Notes under the pieces: model-generated
What the model saw: the letters and a program-made list of their open reading frames with translations, nothing else
Told to the model about the DNA's origin: nothing
Database searches by the model: none
Program-made: the position numbers and the translations under genes
Assembly (NCBI GenBank): GCA_018817365.1
Contig: JAHISY010000012.1
Coordinates: forward strand, 1 to 11,663
Direction: 5' to 3'
Length of the DNA: 11,663 bases
From: Patescibacteria group bacterium
Lineage (GTDB): Bacteria > Patescibacteriota > Gracilibacteria > JAHISY01
Shown: one piece after another, positions 1 to 9,638 of the stretch
Layout: the number at the start of each line of letters is the position of its first letter
How positions within the stretch are numbered: the stretch's first letter is position 1

Positions 1-161
1 ACGGTGAGGTGAGTGATTCCGCGCGCGATGAAAGCGGGGAGGAGCTTTTTCAAATTCTCCGCGCCTTTCCGGTGTCCGATCGCTGCCGGCAAAGCTCGTT
101 TGCGAGCCCACCTTCGGTTTCCATCCAAAATTATCGCGAGATGAAAAGTTTTTTGAGTCAT
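1..161 (-). CDS. uppS: Isoprenyl transferase (undecaprenyl diphosphate synthase), N-terminal part
   Basis: A cis-prenyltransferase that condenses isopentenyl diphosphate onto farnesyl diphosphate to make the undecaprenyl carrier for peptidoglycan and surface glycans. The reverse strand from the ATG at 161 reads 53 codons without a stop to the window edge. It starts MTQKTFHLAIILDGNRRWA and continues with KRALPAAIGHRKGAENLKKL. This matches the family's N-terminal signature H-x-AI-I-x-DGN-x-RWA followed by GHRxGA. Asp13 is the Mg-binding catalytic aspartate, and Arg17-Trp18 and His30 fall at conserved positions. About three quarters of the protein lies outside the window. There is no Shine-Dalgarno sequence; a TAAAAT box sits at 180-175, 14 nt upstream. 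The gene is divergent from the 258-1064 gene. Identification is firm from the motif; the exact chain length of the product cannot be judged. Confidence 0.9.
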   Translation of the reverse strand, partial: MTQKTFHLAIILDGNRRWARKRALPAAIGHRKGAENLKKLLPAFIARGITHLT

Positions 162-203
162 CGAAACAGTCGAAATTTTAAACTCGAAGAAGCGGAAAAA
201 GAC

Positions 204-232
204 TTGACAAAAAAAATTAAATCCGAAAAAAT
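204..232 (+). promoter_or_regulatory. Candidate promoter for the 258-1064 gene
   Basis: A perfect -35 hexamer TTGACA at 204-209, a 17-nt spacer and AAAAAT at 227-232, which matches TATAAT at 4 of 6 positions. Transcription would begin near 239, giving a leader of about 19 nt. The region is very A-rich, so the -10 match is weak evidence. Confidence 0.35.
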
Positions 233-257
233 AAGACCCTTTATTTAATTTTTAAAA

Positions 258-1064
258 ATGGATAAATTAAGCGACAACAAAATTGCGGAAGCCGCAAAAA
301 CGGAAACGCCGGAGACGAAACCCGGAATTATCGCGATGATTCGCGAACAAGTGGCAAAGCTTTTACCTTCACTTTTAGGAAAATCGGAAACTTCAAATGT
401 CGAAACAGTCAAGTTTTTGGGTCGAAACCTCGAATTGATTCCCGAACACGCGAAGATTCTCCGCGTAATCAGAAACACTCTTGCTTATTACTCGATCGAT
501 GACGCGGCGATTCAGTATTTAAAAACCGAAAACCATAAAATAGTGGCGATTACCAGTGGGTGGGGAGGCTGGAGCGCGGAAATTGGCAAGCAACTTCAGA
601 AACTTTTGACTGATGAGGGAGAAAAAAAAATGCTTGAGGACAAAAACATTCAGAATATAACAATTGAAGAGAGAGAACTCACAGATATGAGATGCACATC
701 TGATGAATTTCCGAAAGAATTTACCGGCGAAAATCTTTGGTCACTTTTGGTTTATAGTGAAAAACTCACTAAGCTGCCACCACATTTAAATCTTAAAAAT
801 CTCATATATCTTGAAGCACCGTTTTTAACGGAATGGTCAGAGTCAGTTAAGAAAAATGCAATTAATGCTATCGGATTCGGTGGCGATTTAAATTTGGATA
901 AATTCACAGCTCCGTTTCTTCGGGTTATAGAGATCACGAAAGGATGGCAGCACGTGAACGACAAAAATGGAAAGAAATTGCCACGCGAAAAAGATGGAAA
1001 AATCGCGACGAGATTAGAAGGCGGGCGAATTATTTGGGAAAATCCAGAGGAGTCGGAAGTCTGA
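258..1064 (+). CDS. Hypothetical protein, 268 aa, with a leucine-rich-repeat-like segment
   Basis: I do not recognise this protein. It has no obvious signal peptide, membrane segment or nucleotide-binding motif. The N-terminal 25 residues are charged and probably disordered. Residues about 26-70 look helical (IIAMIREQVAKLLPSLLGK, then ELIPEHAKILRVIRNTLAYY). A Gly/Trp-rich turn GWGGW lies at 101-105. Residues about 170-227 (LTKLPPHLNLKNLIYLEAP, then LNLDKFTAPFLRVIEIT) have the spacing of degenerate leucine-rich repeats. The C-terminus is charged. The ATG at 258 follows an AT-only stretch with no Shine-Dalgarno sequence. It ends in TGA, 37 bp from the convergent gyrA stop. The middle is more AT-rich than gyrA or obgE, which may mean weaker constraint or different origin. 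Coding is supported by length and sensible composition. Confidence 0.7.
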   Translation: MDKLSDNKIAEAAKTETPETKPGIIAMIREQVAKLLPSLLGKSETSNVETVKFLGRNLELIPEHAKILRVIRNTLAYYSIDDAAIQYLKTENHKIVAITSGWGGWSAEIGKQLQKLLTDEGEKKMLEDKNIQNITIEERELTDMRCTSDEFPKEFTGENLWSLLVYSEKLTKLPPHLNLKNLIYLEAPFLTEWSESVKKNAINAIGFGGDLNLDKFTAPFLRVIEITKGWQHVNDKNGKKLPREKDGKIATRLEGGRIIWENPEESEV

Positions 1065-1101
1065 TTTTCTCGATTGACTGTTGTCTGATGTCCGAACGAA
1101 G

Positions 1102-3972
<2,871 letters not shown>

Positions 3973-4005
3973 GTTTAAAAATTATTTAAAATGATAATTT
4001 ACCTA

Positions 4006-4034
4006 ATTTTACGCGAGAAAAGCTAATAAATGAA
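4006..4034 (-). promoter_or_regulatory. Candidate gyrA promoter
   Basis: On the minus strand, TTCATT (4034-4029), a 17-nt spacer and TAAAAT (4011-4006). Transcription would begin near 3999, 27 nt before the TTG start. The -35 box is poor (3 of 6). It would let gyrA be transcribed separately from rpsO. Confidence 0.3.
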
Positions 4035-4061
4035 GCTTCCCGCGCGCAAAAATTTGCTCGA

Positions 4062-4325
4062 TTATTTCCGCAAACCGAGCTTCTTCACGATCTCTTCATA
4101 GACTTTCTTCTTTTTCGTTTTGAGATAATTCAGCAGCTTCCTCCGTTTGCCCACGAGCATCAGCAGACCTCTCCGCGAGTGTTCATCTTTTTTATGGATT
4201 TTGAGGTGACCAGTGAGCTGATTGATGCGGTGGGTGATGATAGCCACCTGCACTTCCGGACTGCCAGTGTCTTTCGGATGTCTGCCGTGGTCGCTGAAAA
4301 CCTTTTTTTTTGCTTCGCGTTTCAT
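4062..4325 (-). CDS. rpsO: Small ribosomal subunit protein uS15
   Basis: uS15 is a primary 16S rRNA-binding protein of the 30S platform and also contacts the large subunit. The 87-aa product is of normal length. It carries the family signature: DTGSPEVQ at 19-26, then H-L-K-x-HKKD-x-HSRRGL (40-54), then GKRRKLLNYL (59-68), and ends KKLGLRK. The ATG is at 4325; the next upstream bases are a CT-rich run, not a Shine-Dalgarno sequence. It lies between pth (120 bp upstream) and gyrA (89 bp downstream), all on the same strand. A promoter candidate at the end of pth would give a leader of about 77 nt. In other bacteria rpsO leaders bind S15 for autoregulation; that is family knowledge, and I could not recognise a specific fold here. 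Confidence 0.97.
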   Translation of the reverse strand: MKREAKKKVFSDHGRHPKDTGSPEVQVAIITHRINQLTGHLKIHKKDEHSRRGLLMLVGKRRKLLNYLKTKKKKVYEEIVKKLGLRK

Positions 4326-4408
4326 TTGAAGAGGGGTTAGGAATGCAGCTTTCGCACCGCCGTCGAATTTCGAACGCCGAATGCCAAAGTAGCCTAAAAA
4401 GTGTGGGG

Positions 4409-4437
4409 ATTTTAAAGTATCGAATTTGAATTCGCAA
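4409..4437 (-). promoter_or_regulatory. Candidate rpsO promoter
   Basis: On the minus strand, TTGCGA (4437-4432), a 17-nt spacer and TAAAAT (4414-4409), the latter 5 of 6 matches to the -10 consensus. It begins 9 bases past the pth stop. The predicted start is near 4402, leaving a leader of about 77 nt before the rpsO ATG, long enough for an S15-binding control element. Confidence 0.45.
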
Positions 4438-4445
4438 TTTCTTTT

Positions 4446-5057
4446 TTAGTTAAAGTGATTCATCGTAGATTTTAAGTCATTTGTGAGAAAATCTTTGATT
4501 GCCTTTATTGTTTTTTCCAAAATTTTCGGCAATGCTTCTTCCTCGTCTTTCGAAAATTTTCCCAAAACAAATTCCTCGGTCGGCATAACGGTGAGCAGTT
4601 CACTGCCGATGCCGAGTCGCAGTCGCGCGAAATTTTCCGTCCCGAAATGTTGGATTAAACTTTTCACCCCGTTGTGTCCGCCGCTGCCGCCGCCCGTGCG
4701 AAATCGCAAACTTCCGAATGGCAAATCGACATCATCATAAATTGTCAAAAAATCGTGGAGGTGAGGTTTATAAAAACTCAAAAGTTGGGCGGCGCTTTCG
4801 CCGCTCAAATTCATAAAAGTTTGAGGTTTCACGAGGAGGATTTTTTCACCACTCGGTTGAATTAACCCCCGAGATATCTCGGGGGTTAATTGATGCTTAA
4901 TCTTCCCTTCCGAAATTTCCGCGCGGAATTTTTTTTCGAATCGAAATTCCGGGAAATTGTTTTTCTCCGCAAAAAAATCAACCACGCGGAAACCAAAATT
5001 ATGGCGCGTTCGAAAATATTTTTCTTCGGGATTGCCGAGACCGAGAATTAGCTTCAT
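4446..5057 (-). CDS. pth: Peptidyl-tRNA hydrolase
   Basis: Cleaves the ester bond of peptidyl-tRNAs released from stalled ribosomes, recycling tRNA in the cytoplasm. The 203-aa product starts MKLILGLGNPEEKYFRTRHN; Asn9 and His19 match the E. coli active-site Asn10 and His20. FMNLSG (81-86, Asn83), YDDVDLPFG (107-115, catalytic Asp108) and GGHNGVKS (126-133, Asn129) are all present, so the enzyme should be active. It is slightly long because residues about 54-68 are an insertion absent from E. coli Pth between the second strand region and KILLVKPQTFMNLSG. That insertion coincides with a 32-bp palindrome. The ATG at 5057 has no Shine-Dalgarno sequence; an AT-rich ATTAAT/TATTAA box lies about 7 nt upstream. 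It is the first gene of the pth-rpsO-gyrA series. Confidence 0.96.
   Translation of the reverse strand: MKLILGLGNPEEKYFRTRHNFGFRVVDFFAEKNNFPEFRFEKKFRAEISEGKIKHQLTPEISRGLIQPSGEKILLVKPQTFMNLSGESAAQLLSFYKPHLHDFLTIYDDVDLPFGSLRFRTGGGSGGHNGVKSLIQHFGTENFARLRLGIGSELLTVMPTEEFVLGKFSKDEEEALPKILEKTIKAIKDFLTNDLKSTMNHFN
4860..4891. repeat. 32-bp perfect palindrome inside pth
   Basis: The left half is AATTAACCCCCGAGAT and the right half is its exact reverse complement, ATCTCGGGGGTTAATT, with no spacer. It is fully in frame and encodes pth residues 56-66 (QLTPEISRGLI) at a place where the E. coli enzyme has only a short loop. It is not followed by a T-run on either strand, so it is not an ordinary terminator. 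It looks like a mobile or once-mobile palindromic element tolerated as a surface loop. Confidence 0.8.
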
Positions 5058-5218
5058 TGGAAAATTAATATCGAATATTGAAAATTTATTTTTTCTTATT
5101 CGAGGTAGGTTTTTTCGGAGAAATCACAATTGCAGTAATTTCTCACTAAAACGATTTTAGCAAAATTCGATTAATTAAAAATTTGGTTAATTAATTTTTT
5201 AGTTCTAAAATCTCCCGC

Positions 5219-5224
5219 TATACT
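5219..5224 (+). promoter_or_regulatory. Candidate -10 box of the 5246-5668 gene
   Basis: TATACT (5 of 6 matches to TATAAT) lies in the context CGCTATACTATAAG. Transcription would start near 5231, 15 nt before the ATG. No convincing -35 box is seen in the AT-rich sequence upstream. The remainder of the 188-bp gap back to pth is AT-rich with no other feature that I can support. Confidence 0.35.
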
Positions 5225-5245
5225 ATAAGTAACTCCATTCATGTC

Positions 5246-5668
5246 ATGCGTTTCATCGACAAAACACTTTCGCAATTAAACGAAACTCTGATCGAAATTC
5301 GAGGGAGTGAAGATATTCGAAATGGCTATAAATTTAGACCAAAGGAAGAATGGGGAGAAAGTGAAACAGATTTTCAAATGTTAAAAAAATTAATGAGAAA
5401 CTTTGTGGAAACAACTTATTTTCAAACTAATCCCGAAGACCAAAAAGAGTCTCAAGAAGTTAAGATTGTCAAAATAACAAGGAAAATTTTGGATCATCTT
5501 TTCGATATTTGTAGAAAAACCGGGAAAGTGATTCCTCCAAAAGTATTTGAAAAAGAAACTTTACTTTTCGAAGGAATTGCAAATCCAAATTCAGAAAAAT
5601 GTGTTTTTGCAAAAATAGAAAATGGTGAGTTGGTGATTGGTTTTTCCAAAAAAGAAAAGGAAGATTAG
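5246..5668 (+). CDS. Hypothetical protein, 140 aa
   Basis: I do not recognise this small, charged, soluble-looking protein. It starts MRFIDKTLSQLNETLIEIRG. The N-terminal two thirds look mostly helical, with hydrophobic residues in ITRKILDHLFDICRKTGKVI at about 77-96. The C-terminal third has alternating hydrophobics typical of beta strands (VFAKIENGELVIGFSK). There is no signal peptide, membrane segment or catalytic motif. The ATG at 5241 is out of frame and closes quickly, so 5246 is the best start. Its TAG stop overlaps the stop of the convergent obgE remnant by 3 bases. The run of Lys/Glu codons at the end is AT-rich. Coding is likely from length and composition, but no homologue is known to me. 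Confidence 0.6.
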   Translation: MRFIDKTLSQLNETLIEIRGSEDIRNGYKFRPKEEWGESETDFQMLKKLMRNFVETTYFQTNPEDQKESQEVKIVKITRKILDHLFDICRKTGKVIPPKVFEKETLLFEGIANPNSEKCVFAKIENGELVIGFSKKEKED

Positions 5669-5865
5669 CCCCATCATCCGAACCGCTTACCGGCGACTTC
5701 GATTTTGGCTCTTTCTATCCCACCAGGTCGGCGGATTTCCCGACCGATGCCGAATTTTTTCAAAACATCCTGCATCCTCGCGATCGCTTCAGGATTCGTA
5801 AAATCCTACATTATCGCGATTTGTTCAATTCACATACTGGTGACGAGGAGCAAAACTCTAATTTT
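5665..5865 (-). pseudogene. Decayed obgE 3'-end remnant (C-terminal OCT domain)
   Basis: Translated on the minus strand, this stretch aligns without gaps for 66 codons to the last 66 residues of the intact ObgE encoded at 7792-9072. The best block is IEQIAIM-stop-DFTNPEAIARMQDV against IEQIAVMSDLANPEALARMQDV, continuing VLKKFGIG against VLKKIGVN and IEVAGKRF against IEISGKRF. Three in-frame stops interrupt it: TGA where ObgE has Arg372, TAG where it has Ser380, and TGA in the final Trp-Trp pair. No start or GTPase domain is present. It lies directly downstream of the GH15 pseudogene on the same strand, so obgE 3' ends bracket the GH15/ROK pair. It could be a displaced original 3' end or the rest of a second obg gene. 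Confidence 0.85.
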
Positions 5866-6917
5866 TGCGAAGCTAAAACAAACATCGCGTGGCTCCAAGC
5901 GAGAGGCGTGATGCTTATTTGAATTTTATTAGCGAAGATTTGCTCACTTATTAAAGTTTTTCCTTTCAGATCTTTCAGAACTTTTTTATAGTAGCGTAAA
6001 GCCTTTTTTTGTTCTCCCGCTTCCACGAAATAAATCACTAACCAGAAATTAAGCAAAGGCCAATATCCACTTCCTTTCTCGCGATGCGTTTTTTCTTCCA
6101 CATCCAACCATCATATTCATCGTTTTCGTAGCGATGCAAACCACCATCCTTTACCAAATCTTTCTCAATCAACTTCACCGTTTTTTTCATTCTTTTATCC
6201 TTTGCGTTGATTATTCCACTTGGGAAAACCAAACCAAGCAATGAGGCATCCATCCTCGTATCATCAAGTTTCCCAAAGCTTCGATAGAAATTATTTCTAA
6301 ATTTGTTTTCTAAAATTTGCTTCATTTCCTTCGAAGCTTGTTCCCACTTTTTGTTGGGTATCAGCTCATGCGCGCAACTCAATCCTCTACTCACCATTGC
6401 GAGAGTGTAGGTGAAGTTTTCCTCTAAATCAGGAAAACACAATCTTTCTTCCCAAACGCACTCATTTACCACTTTAAAGCATTTTCCATTCCAAATCTTC
6501 ACTAAAGCGTTTGCGCATTTCGTGATGAAGGGCGAGTATTTCGAACTCTTCTCCACCTTTTTTCCTTCAAAAAAATTGTGAAGATTTTACAATACACTTG
6601 CAGTTTGATCGAGTTGGTAGTGGGAGAATTTGGGTTTTCCGTCCACGAAATACTGTTCGTGAAACAAACCCTCCTTCTTCCAATCTCCCACACGCATACA
6701 CCAATCAAAAAATTTTGCTTGGAGATTGATTCCTAATTTTTTTCGCAGCGATGCAAATAAAGAAAGCATCTCTTGGTCAAACAAAATAATAATCTTTCGC
6801 TTCCTTAGGGAAATACTTTTTCTTTGAATTTGAGGCTACAATTCCTCCATTTTTCATCGCGCAGTCTCGAAAAACTTGCTTGCTACTTTCGAGAAGCTTG
6901 TCGATTTGCTTTTGCAT
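5811..6917 (-). pseudogene. GH15 glucoamylase-like pseudogene (two stops, two frameshifts)
   Basis: Glycoside hydrolase family 15 removes glucose from the ends of alpha-glucans. The reconstructed reading starts at the ATG at 6917 (MQKQIDKLLESSKQVFRDCA) and runs through YYFV-stop-PRDA, where the family has WPRDA; the TGA is at 6779-6777. An extra A in an A7 run (6743-6737) then shifts the frame. FVDGKPKFSHYQLDQTASVL follows, then TAA at 6589-6587 where a Trp is usual, and the same frame continues into NLHNFFEGKK and CVWEERLCF. GGLHRYENDEYDGWMW is followed by a missing A in an A6 run (6094-6089), then YWPLLNFWLVIYF, LISEQIF and PLAWSHAMFVLA. The glutamates of WEER and SEQ fit the catalytic acid and base, so decay looks recent. 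About 360 codons, the size of a GH15 catalytic domain. The 3' end runs into the obgE remnant. Confidence 0.85.
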
Positions 6918-6924
6918 TGCGAGG

Positions 6925-6930
6925 ATTTTA
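6925..6930 (-). promoter_or_regulatory. Candidate -10 box of the GH15 pseudogene
   Basis: TAAAAT on the minus strand ends 7 nt before the ATG at 6917, so transcription would begin at or next to the start codon. The only other sequence in the 37-bp divergent gap is AT-rich, with CATAAT/TAACAT at 6943-6951 serving the ROK gene in the same close arrangement. Confidence 0.35.
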
Positions 6931-6954
6931 ACTCAAATTTGCTAACATAATTAT

Positions 6955-7764
6955 ATGTTCATAGGAGTGGATATCGGTGGGAGCAGTTCGCGAGTTGCGC
7001 TTTTTGTTTCTCCCGCCAAACCCAAAATTATCAAACGCATTCAATTTAGAAATAGTGGAAATTATTCCAAAGATTTTGAGAATCTTTGCGAAGCGATCGC
7101 GAAACTCACTTCTAAAAAAATCGAGGGAATCGGAGTGGGGGTGGCGGGGATGTTGAATCTCGCCAAAACCTCTCTCAAACTTTCACCCAATCTTCTTGGA
7201 TGGAGTCGCAAACCTCTTCAAAAAGATTTAGCGCGGAAGTTTCGTTGTGAGGTGATTCTCGAAAATGATGCGACGGTTGCTTCACTGGGAGAAGCTTTGT
7301 TTGGAGAAAGCAGAGGAAAGGATTTTCTTTTTGTGATTTGGGGAAGCGGGATAGGAGGAAGTTTCGTGAGTTTCGAGAACGAGAAAAAGAAGCCAAAACT
7401 TGAAAACTTCGAAATCGGTCACCAACTTCTCGATGCGAGAGGAGGGAAGTGCGGGTGCGGGAAGCGAGGTTGTTTGGAGGTTTTTTGTGGGGGAAAAGGG
7501 ATTAGTAAACACTACAAAAAAGAGGCAAAGAATTTGAACGAAAAAGAGTGGAAGGAAGTTTGCGCAAACTTCGCGAAAGGCTTGCAAAAAGTTATTGAGG
7601 CTCGCCAACCCTCGCTTATCGTTTTTGGCGGGGGGATCGCGTGTAAACAAAACAAAAGAGTGAAGCAAATCGCAAAACTTCTTCCAACTAAAATTAAAAT
7701 CACAAAACTAAAAGAGAATGTGGGTTTGGTGGGAAGTTTGGGTTTATTCCGCAAAATCCGATAA
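6955..7764 (+). CDS. ROK-family sugar kinase (probable glucokinase)
   Basis: ROK kinases phosphorylate hexoses such as glucose with ATP in the cytoplasm. The 269-aa protein opens MFIGVDIGGSSSRVALF, the first phosphate-binding loop (D6-x-GG). LENDATVASLGEALFG at 102-117 holds the catalytic Asp105. WGSGIGGSFV at 129-138 is the second phosphate loop. EIGH (153-156) with Cys166, Cys168 and Cys173 in GKCGCGKRGCLE forms the ROK zinc site, and FGGGI (224-228) fits the adenosine motif. There is no DNA-binding N-terminus, so it is an enzyme, not a ROK repressor. It is a little shorter than the usual 300 residues but no motif is missing. It diverges from the GH15 pseudogene across 37 bp, which suggests a glucose-releasing plus glucose-phosphorylating pair. 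Substrate specificity is inferred only from that neighbour. Confidence 0.9.
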   Translation: MFIGVDIGGSSSRVALFVSPAKPKIIKRIQFRNSGNYSKDFENLCEAIAKLTSKKIEGIGVGVAGMLNLAKTSLKLSPNLLGWSRKPLQKDLARKFRCEVILENDATVASLGEALFGESRGKDFLFVIWGSGIGGSFVSFENEKKKPKLENFEIGHQLLDARGGKCGCGKRGCLEVFCGGKGISKHYKKEAKNLNEKEWKEVCANFAKGLQKVIEARQPSLIVFGGGIACKQNKRVKQIAKLLPTKIKITKLKENVGLVGSLGLFRKIR

Positions 7765-7791
7765 ATCGCATTTCTGCAAACTAAAAATTCT

Positions 7792-9072
7792 TCACCCCCA
7801 CCATTCGAATCGTTTTCCCGAGATTTCAATTTGCGCGCCCTCCTCTGCTCCCAGTCGGTGCAATTCGTGATTCACCCCGATTTTTTTCAAAACATCTTGC
7901 ATTCGCGCGAGAGCCTCCGGATTCGCGAGGTCGGACATCACGGCAATCTGCTCAATCCGCGGACCCCCGACGAGGAATAGTTTTTTATTTTTCCGGCGAA
8001 CCGAAAATGTTTTCGATTTCAACTCGAGGTGCGGACGATAAATTGGTAACGGGATTTCTGTTTCGTCGGTTTGCTGGCGCTCCGTTTTTTCGATTTCTTG
8101 CAATTTTTGAATCGTGAAATTCAGCAAATCTTCGATTCCGCGGTGGGTAGGCGCAGCGATCACAAAAACTTTTTCTCCAAACTTCTCCTCGAATTTCCGC
8201 GCGAGTTTTTTGAGAATATTCTCATCGAGAATATCGGCTTTTGAGATTACCACTGCTTCCGGTTTCTCTGCCAGCTTCGGGTTGAATTTCCGCAACTCTT
8301 CGCGAATTGTTTTGTAATCGGTGAGCGGAGTTCGCGAATTACCATCGACGAGATGCCAAAAAATCCGGACACGTTCGGCGTGTTTGAGGAATTGGTGACC
8401 CAAACCTTTTCCTCGGGAAGCGCCTTTGATCAAACCCGGCATGTCGGAGACGACAAAAGTTTCGTTGCGGTGATTTACTACTCCGAGATTCGGTTGCAGG
8501 GTGGTGAAATGGTAATCCGCGATTTTGGGTCGAGCGCTCGAAATTACGGAAATTAAAGTGCTTTTCCCGACGCTCGGCAGTCCGATTATTCCGACATCCG
8601 CAAGGAGTTTCAATTCGAGTTTCAATTTTCGTTCCTCGCCCGGTTCTCCCAATTCCGCGAATCGCGGGAGTTGCCTCGTGGAGCTGCAAAAATTTGCGTT
8701 GCCTTTCCCGCCGAGTCCGCCGCGCGCCGCGAGGAAACTTTCCCCATCTTTTGTGAGATCAGCAATTAACTTTCCGTTTTCCAAAATTAGCGTGCCGACG
8801 GGGACTTCGAGGATTAAATCTTTTCCTGATTTTCCCGCGCGATTGCAGCCTTCGCCGCCTTCCCCGTTTTCTCCCGCAAAAATTCTCACGCCCTTAAAGT
8901 GATGGAGGGTGTTGCGATTTGCGGTCGCGCGGATGATGATATTTCCGCCGCTCCCGCCGTTTCCGCCGTCCGGTCCGCCTTTCGTGATGTATTTTTCGCG
9001 GTGGAAACTCACAGCTCCAGCTCCGCCTTTTCCAGCTTTCAGCGCGATTTCGATTTCATCCAAAAACATCAT
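7792..9072 (-). CDS. obgE: GTPase Obg (CgtA/ObgE)
   Basis: An essential ribosome-associated GTPase acting in 50S assembly and growth control. The 426-aa protein has the Gly-rich Obg fold (about 2-158, MFLDEIEIALKAGKGGAGAV, then KGGPDGGNGGSGG at 31-43). The G domain has G1 GLPSVGKS (164-171), G2 at Thr190-Thr191 in FTTLQPNLGVV, and G3 DMPGLIKGA (210-218). The C-terminal OCT domain runs from about 345 (IYRPHLEL) to the end FEWWG. Two G motifs are unusual: G4 reads SKAD (277-280) where NKxD is the rule, and G3 has Lys where Glu is common. Two adjacent ATGs occur (9072 and 9069); the second gives the usual MF start. There is no Shine-Dalgarno sequence. A degraded copy of its 3' end lies at 5665-5865. 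The gene is divergent from yqeY. Confidence 0.96.
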   Translation of the reverse strand: MMFLDEIEIALKAGKGGAGAVSFHREKYITKGGPDGGNGGSGGNIIIRATANRNTLHHFKGVRIFAGENGEGGEGCNRAGKSGKDLILEVPVGTLILENGKLIADLTKDGESFLAARGGLGGKGNANFCSSTRQLPRFAELGEPGEERKLKLELKLLADVGIIGLPSVGKSTLISVISSARPKIADYHFTTLQPNLGVVNHRNETFVVSDMPGLIKGASRGKGLGHQFLKHAERVRIFWHLVDGNSRTPLTDYKTIREELRKFNPKLAEKPEAVVISKADILDENILKKLARKFEEKFGEKVFVIAAPTHRGIEDLLNFTIQKLQEIEKTERQQTDETEIPLPIYRPHLELKSKTFSVRRKNKKLFLVGGPRIEQIAVMSDLANPEALARMQDVLKKIGVNHELHRLGAEEGAQIEISGKRFEWWG

Positions 9073-9093
9073 TGAAAGTTTGTAGTTAGTAGC

Positions 9094-9121
9094 TTAGAGC
9101 TTAGAGTATAGAGCATAGAGA
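9094..9121. repeat. Four tandem heptamers upstream of obgE
   Basis: TTAGAGC, TTAGAGT, ATAGAGC and ATAGAGA follow one another without gaps, 28 bp in all, in the divergent obgE-yqeY spacer. The same length and copy number recurs at 9939-9966 with a different unit. Function unknown. Confidence 0.75.
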
Positions 9122-9176
9122 ATGCTAGCGGAAAAGCTGATTTTTTAGTAATCTTCTTTCGTTTTAATTTTTTGCG

Positions 9177-9626
9177 ATGAACCTTAAATCCCAAATTGTC
9201 ATTGATCTGACTGCTGCGATGAAAAATTCCGAGGAGCTGAAAAAAGAAGTTCTGCGGATGTTGAAAGCGGAAGTGATGAAAGAGGAGGTTTCCGGCGATT
9301 CGAAGCGGGAGCTTGAGGATTCGGAAATTGTGAAAATTGTGAAGCGGATGGTGAAGCAGCGGCGCGACTCAATTGAGCAATTTGAGAAAGGTGGTCGGAC
9401 AGAATTAGCCGAAAAGGAAAAAAATGAAATTCCGATTCTCGAAAAATATCTGCCAGCGCAAATTGATCCTGAAAAAATTGCCGAGATTGTCGCGGCGAAA
9501 AAAGCTGAGCTTCAGATTTCCGACAAATCAAAAATGGGGATGTTGATCGGAGCGGTGATGAAGGAAGTTGGCGACGCAGCGGATGGAGGAGTTATTAAAA
9601 ATTGTGTCGAAAAAAGTTTCGAGTAA
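9177..9626 (+). CDS. yqeY: GatB/YqeY domain protein
   Basis: A small helical protein homologous to the tRNA-interacting tail of GatB, the amidotransferase subunit. The free-standing form is widespread; its role is not settled, and tRNA binding is an inference from the GatB tail. The 149-aa product is of normal length. It shows the family pattern: M-N-L-K-S-Q-I then AAMKNSEELKKEVLRMLKAE (13-32), KQRRDSIEQFEKGGR (60-74), LAEKEKNEIPILEKYLPAQI (77-96), and the C-terminal MGMLIGAVMKEVGDAADGG (120-138). The ATG at 9177 has no Shine-Dalgarno sequence; a TTTAAT box at 9163-9168 would put transcription about 2 nt before it. The tRNA cluster begins 13 bases after the stop codon, which fits a translation-related neighbourhood. 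Confidence 0.92.
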   Translation: MNLKSQIVIDLTAAMKNSEELKKEVLRMLKAEVMKEEVSGDSKRELEDSEIVKIVKRMVKQRRDSIEQFEKGGRTELAEKEKNEIPILEKYLPAQIDPEKIAEIVAAKKAELQISDKSKMGMLIGAVMKEVGDAADGGVIKNCVEKSFE

Positions 9627-9638
9627 AATCGCAGAAAA

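Noticed and set aside
105..118. GCTCG-CAAA-CGAGC hairpin in uppS as another inserted element
   Set aside because: The UppS protein has its normal spacing here (RWARKRALPAAIGH), so nothing has been inserted.
9..248. Open frame of 79 codons on the plus strand at the left edge
   Set aside because: It covers the reverse complement of the uppS start, which has an unmistakable family signature on the minus strand.
4860..4891. The pth palindrome as a transcription terminator
   Set aside because: It is inside an intact coding sequence and no T-run follows on either strand.
6777..6779. TGA read as Trp or Gly (alternative genetic code)
   Set aside because: TGA ends the 258-1064 gene and obgE at the right places, and the GH15 gene also carries a TAA and two frameshifts, so decay is the better explanation.
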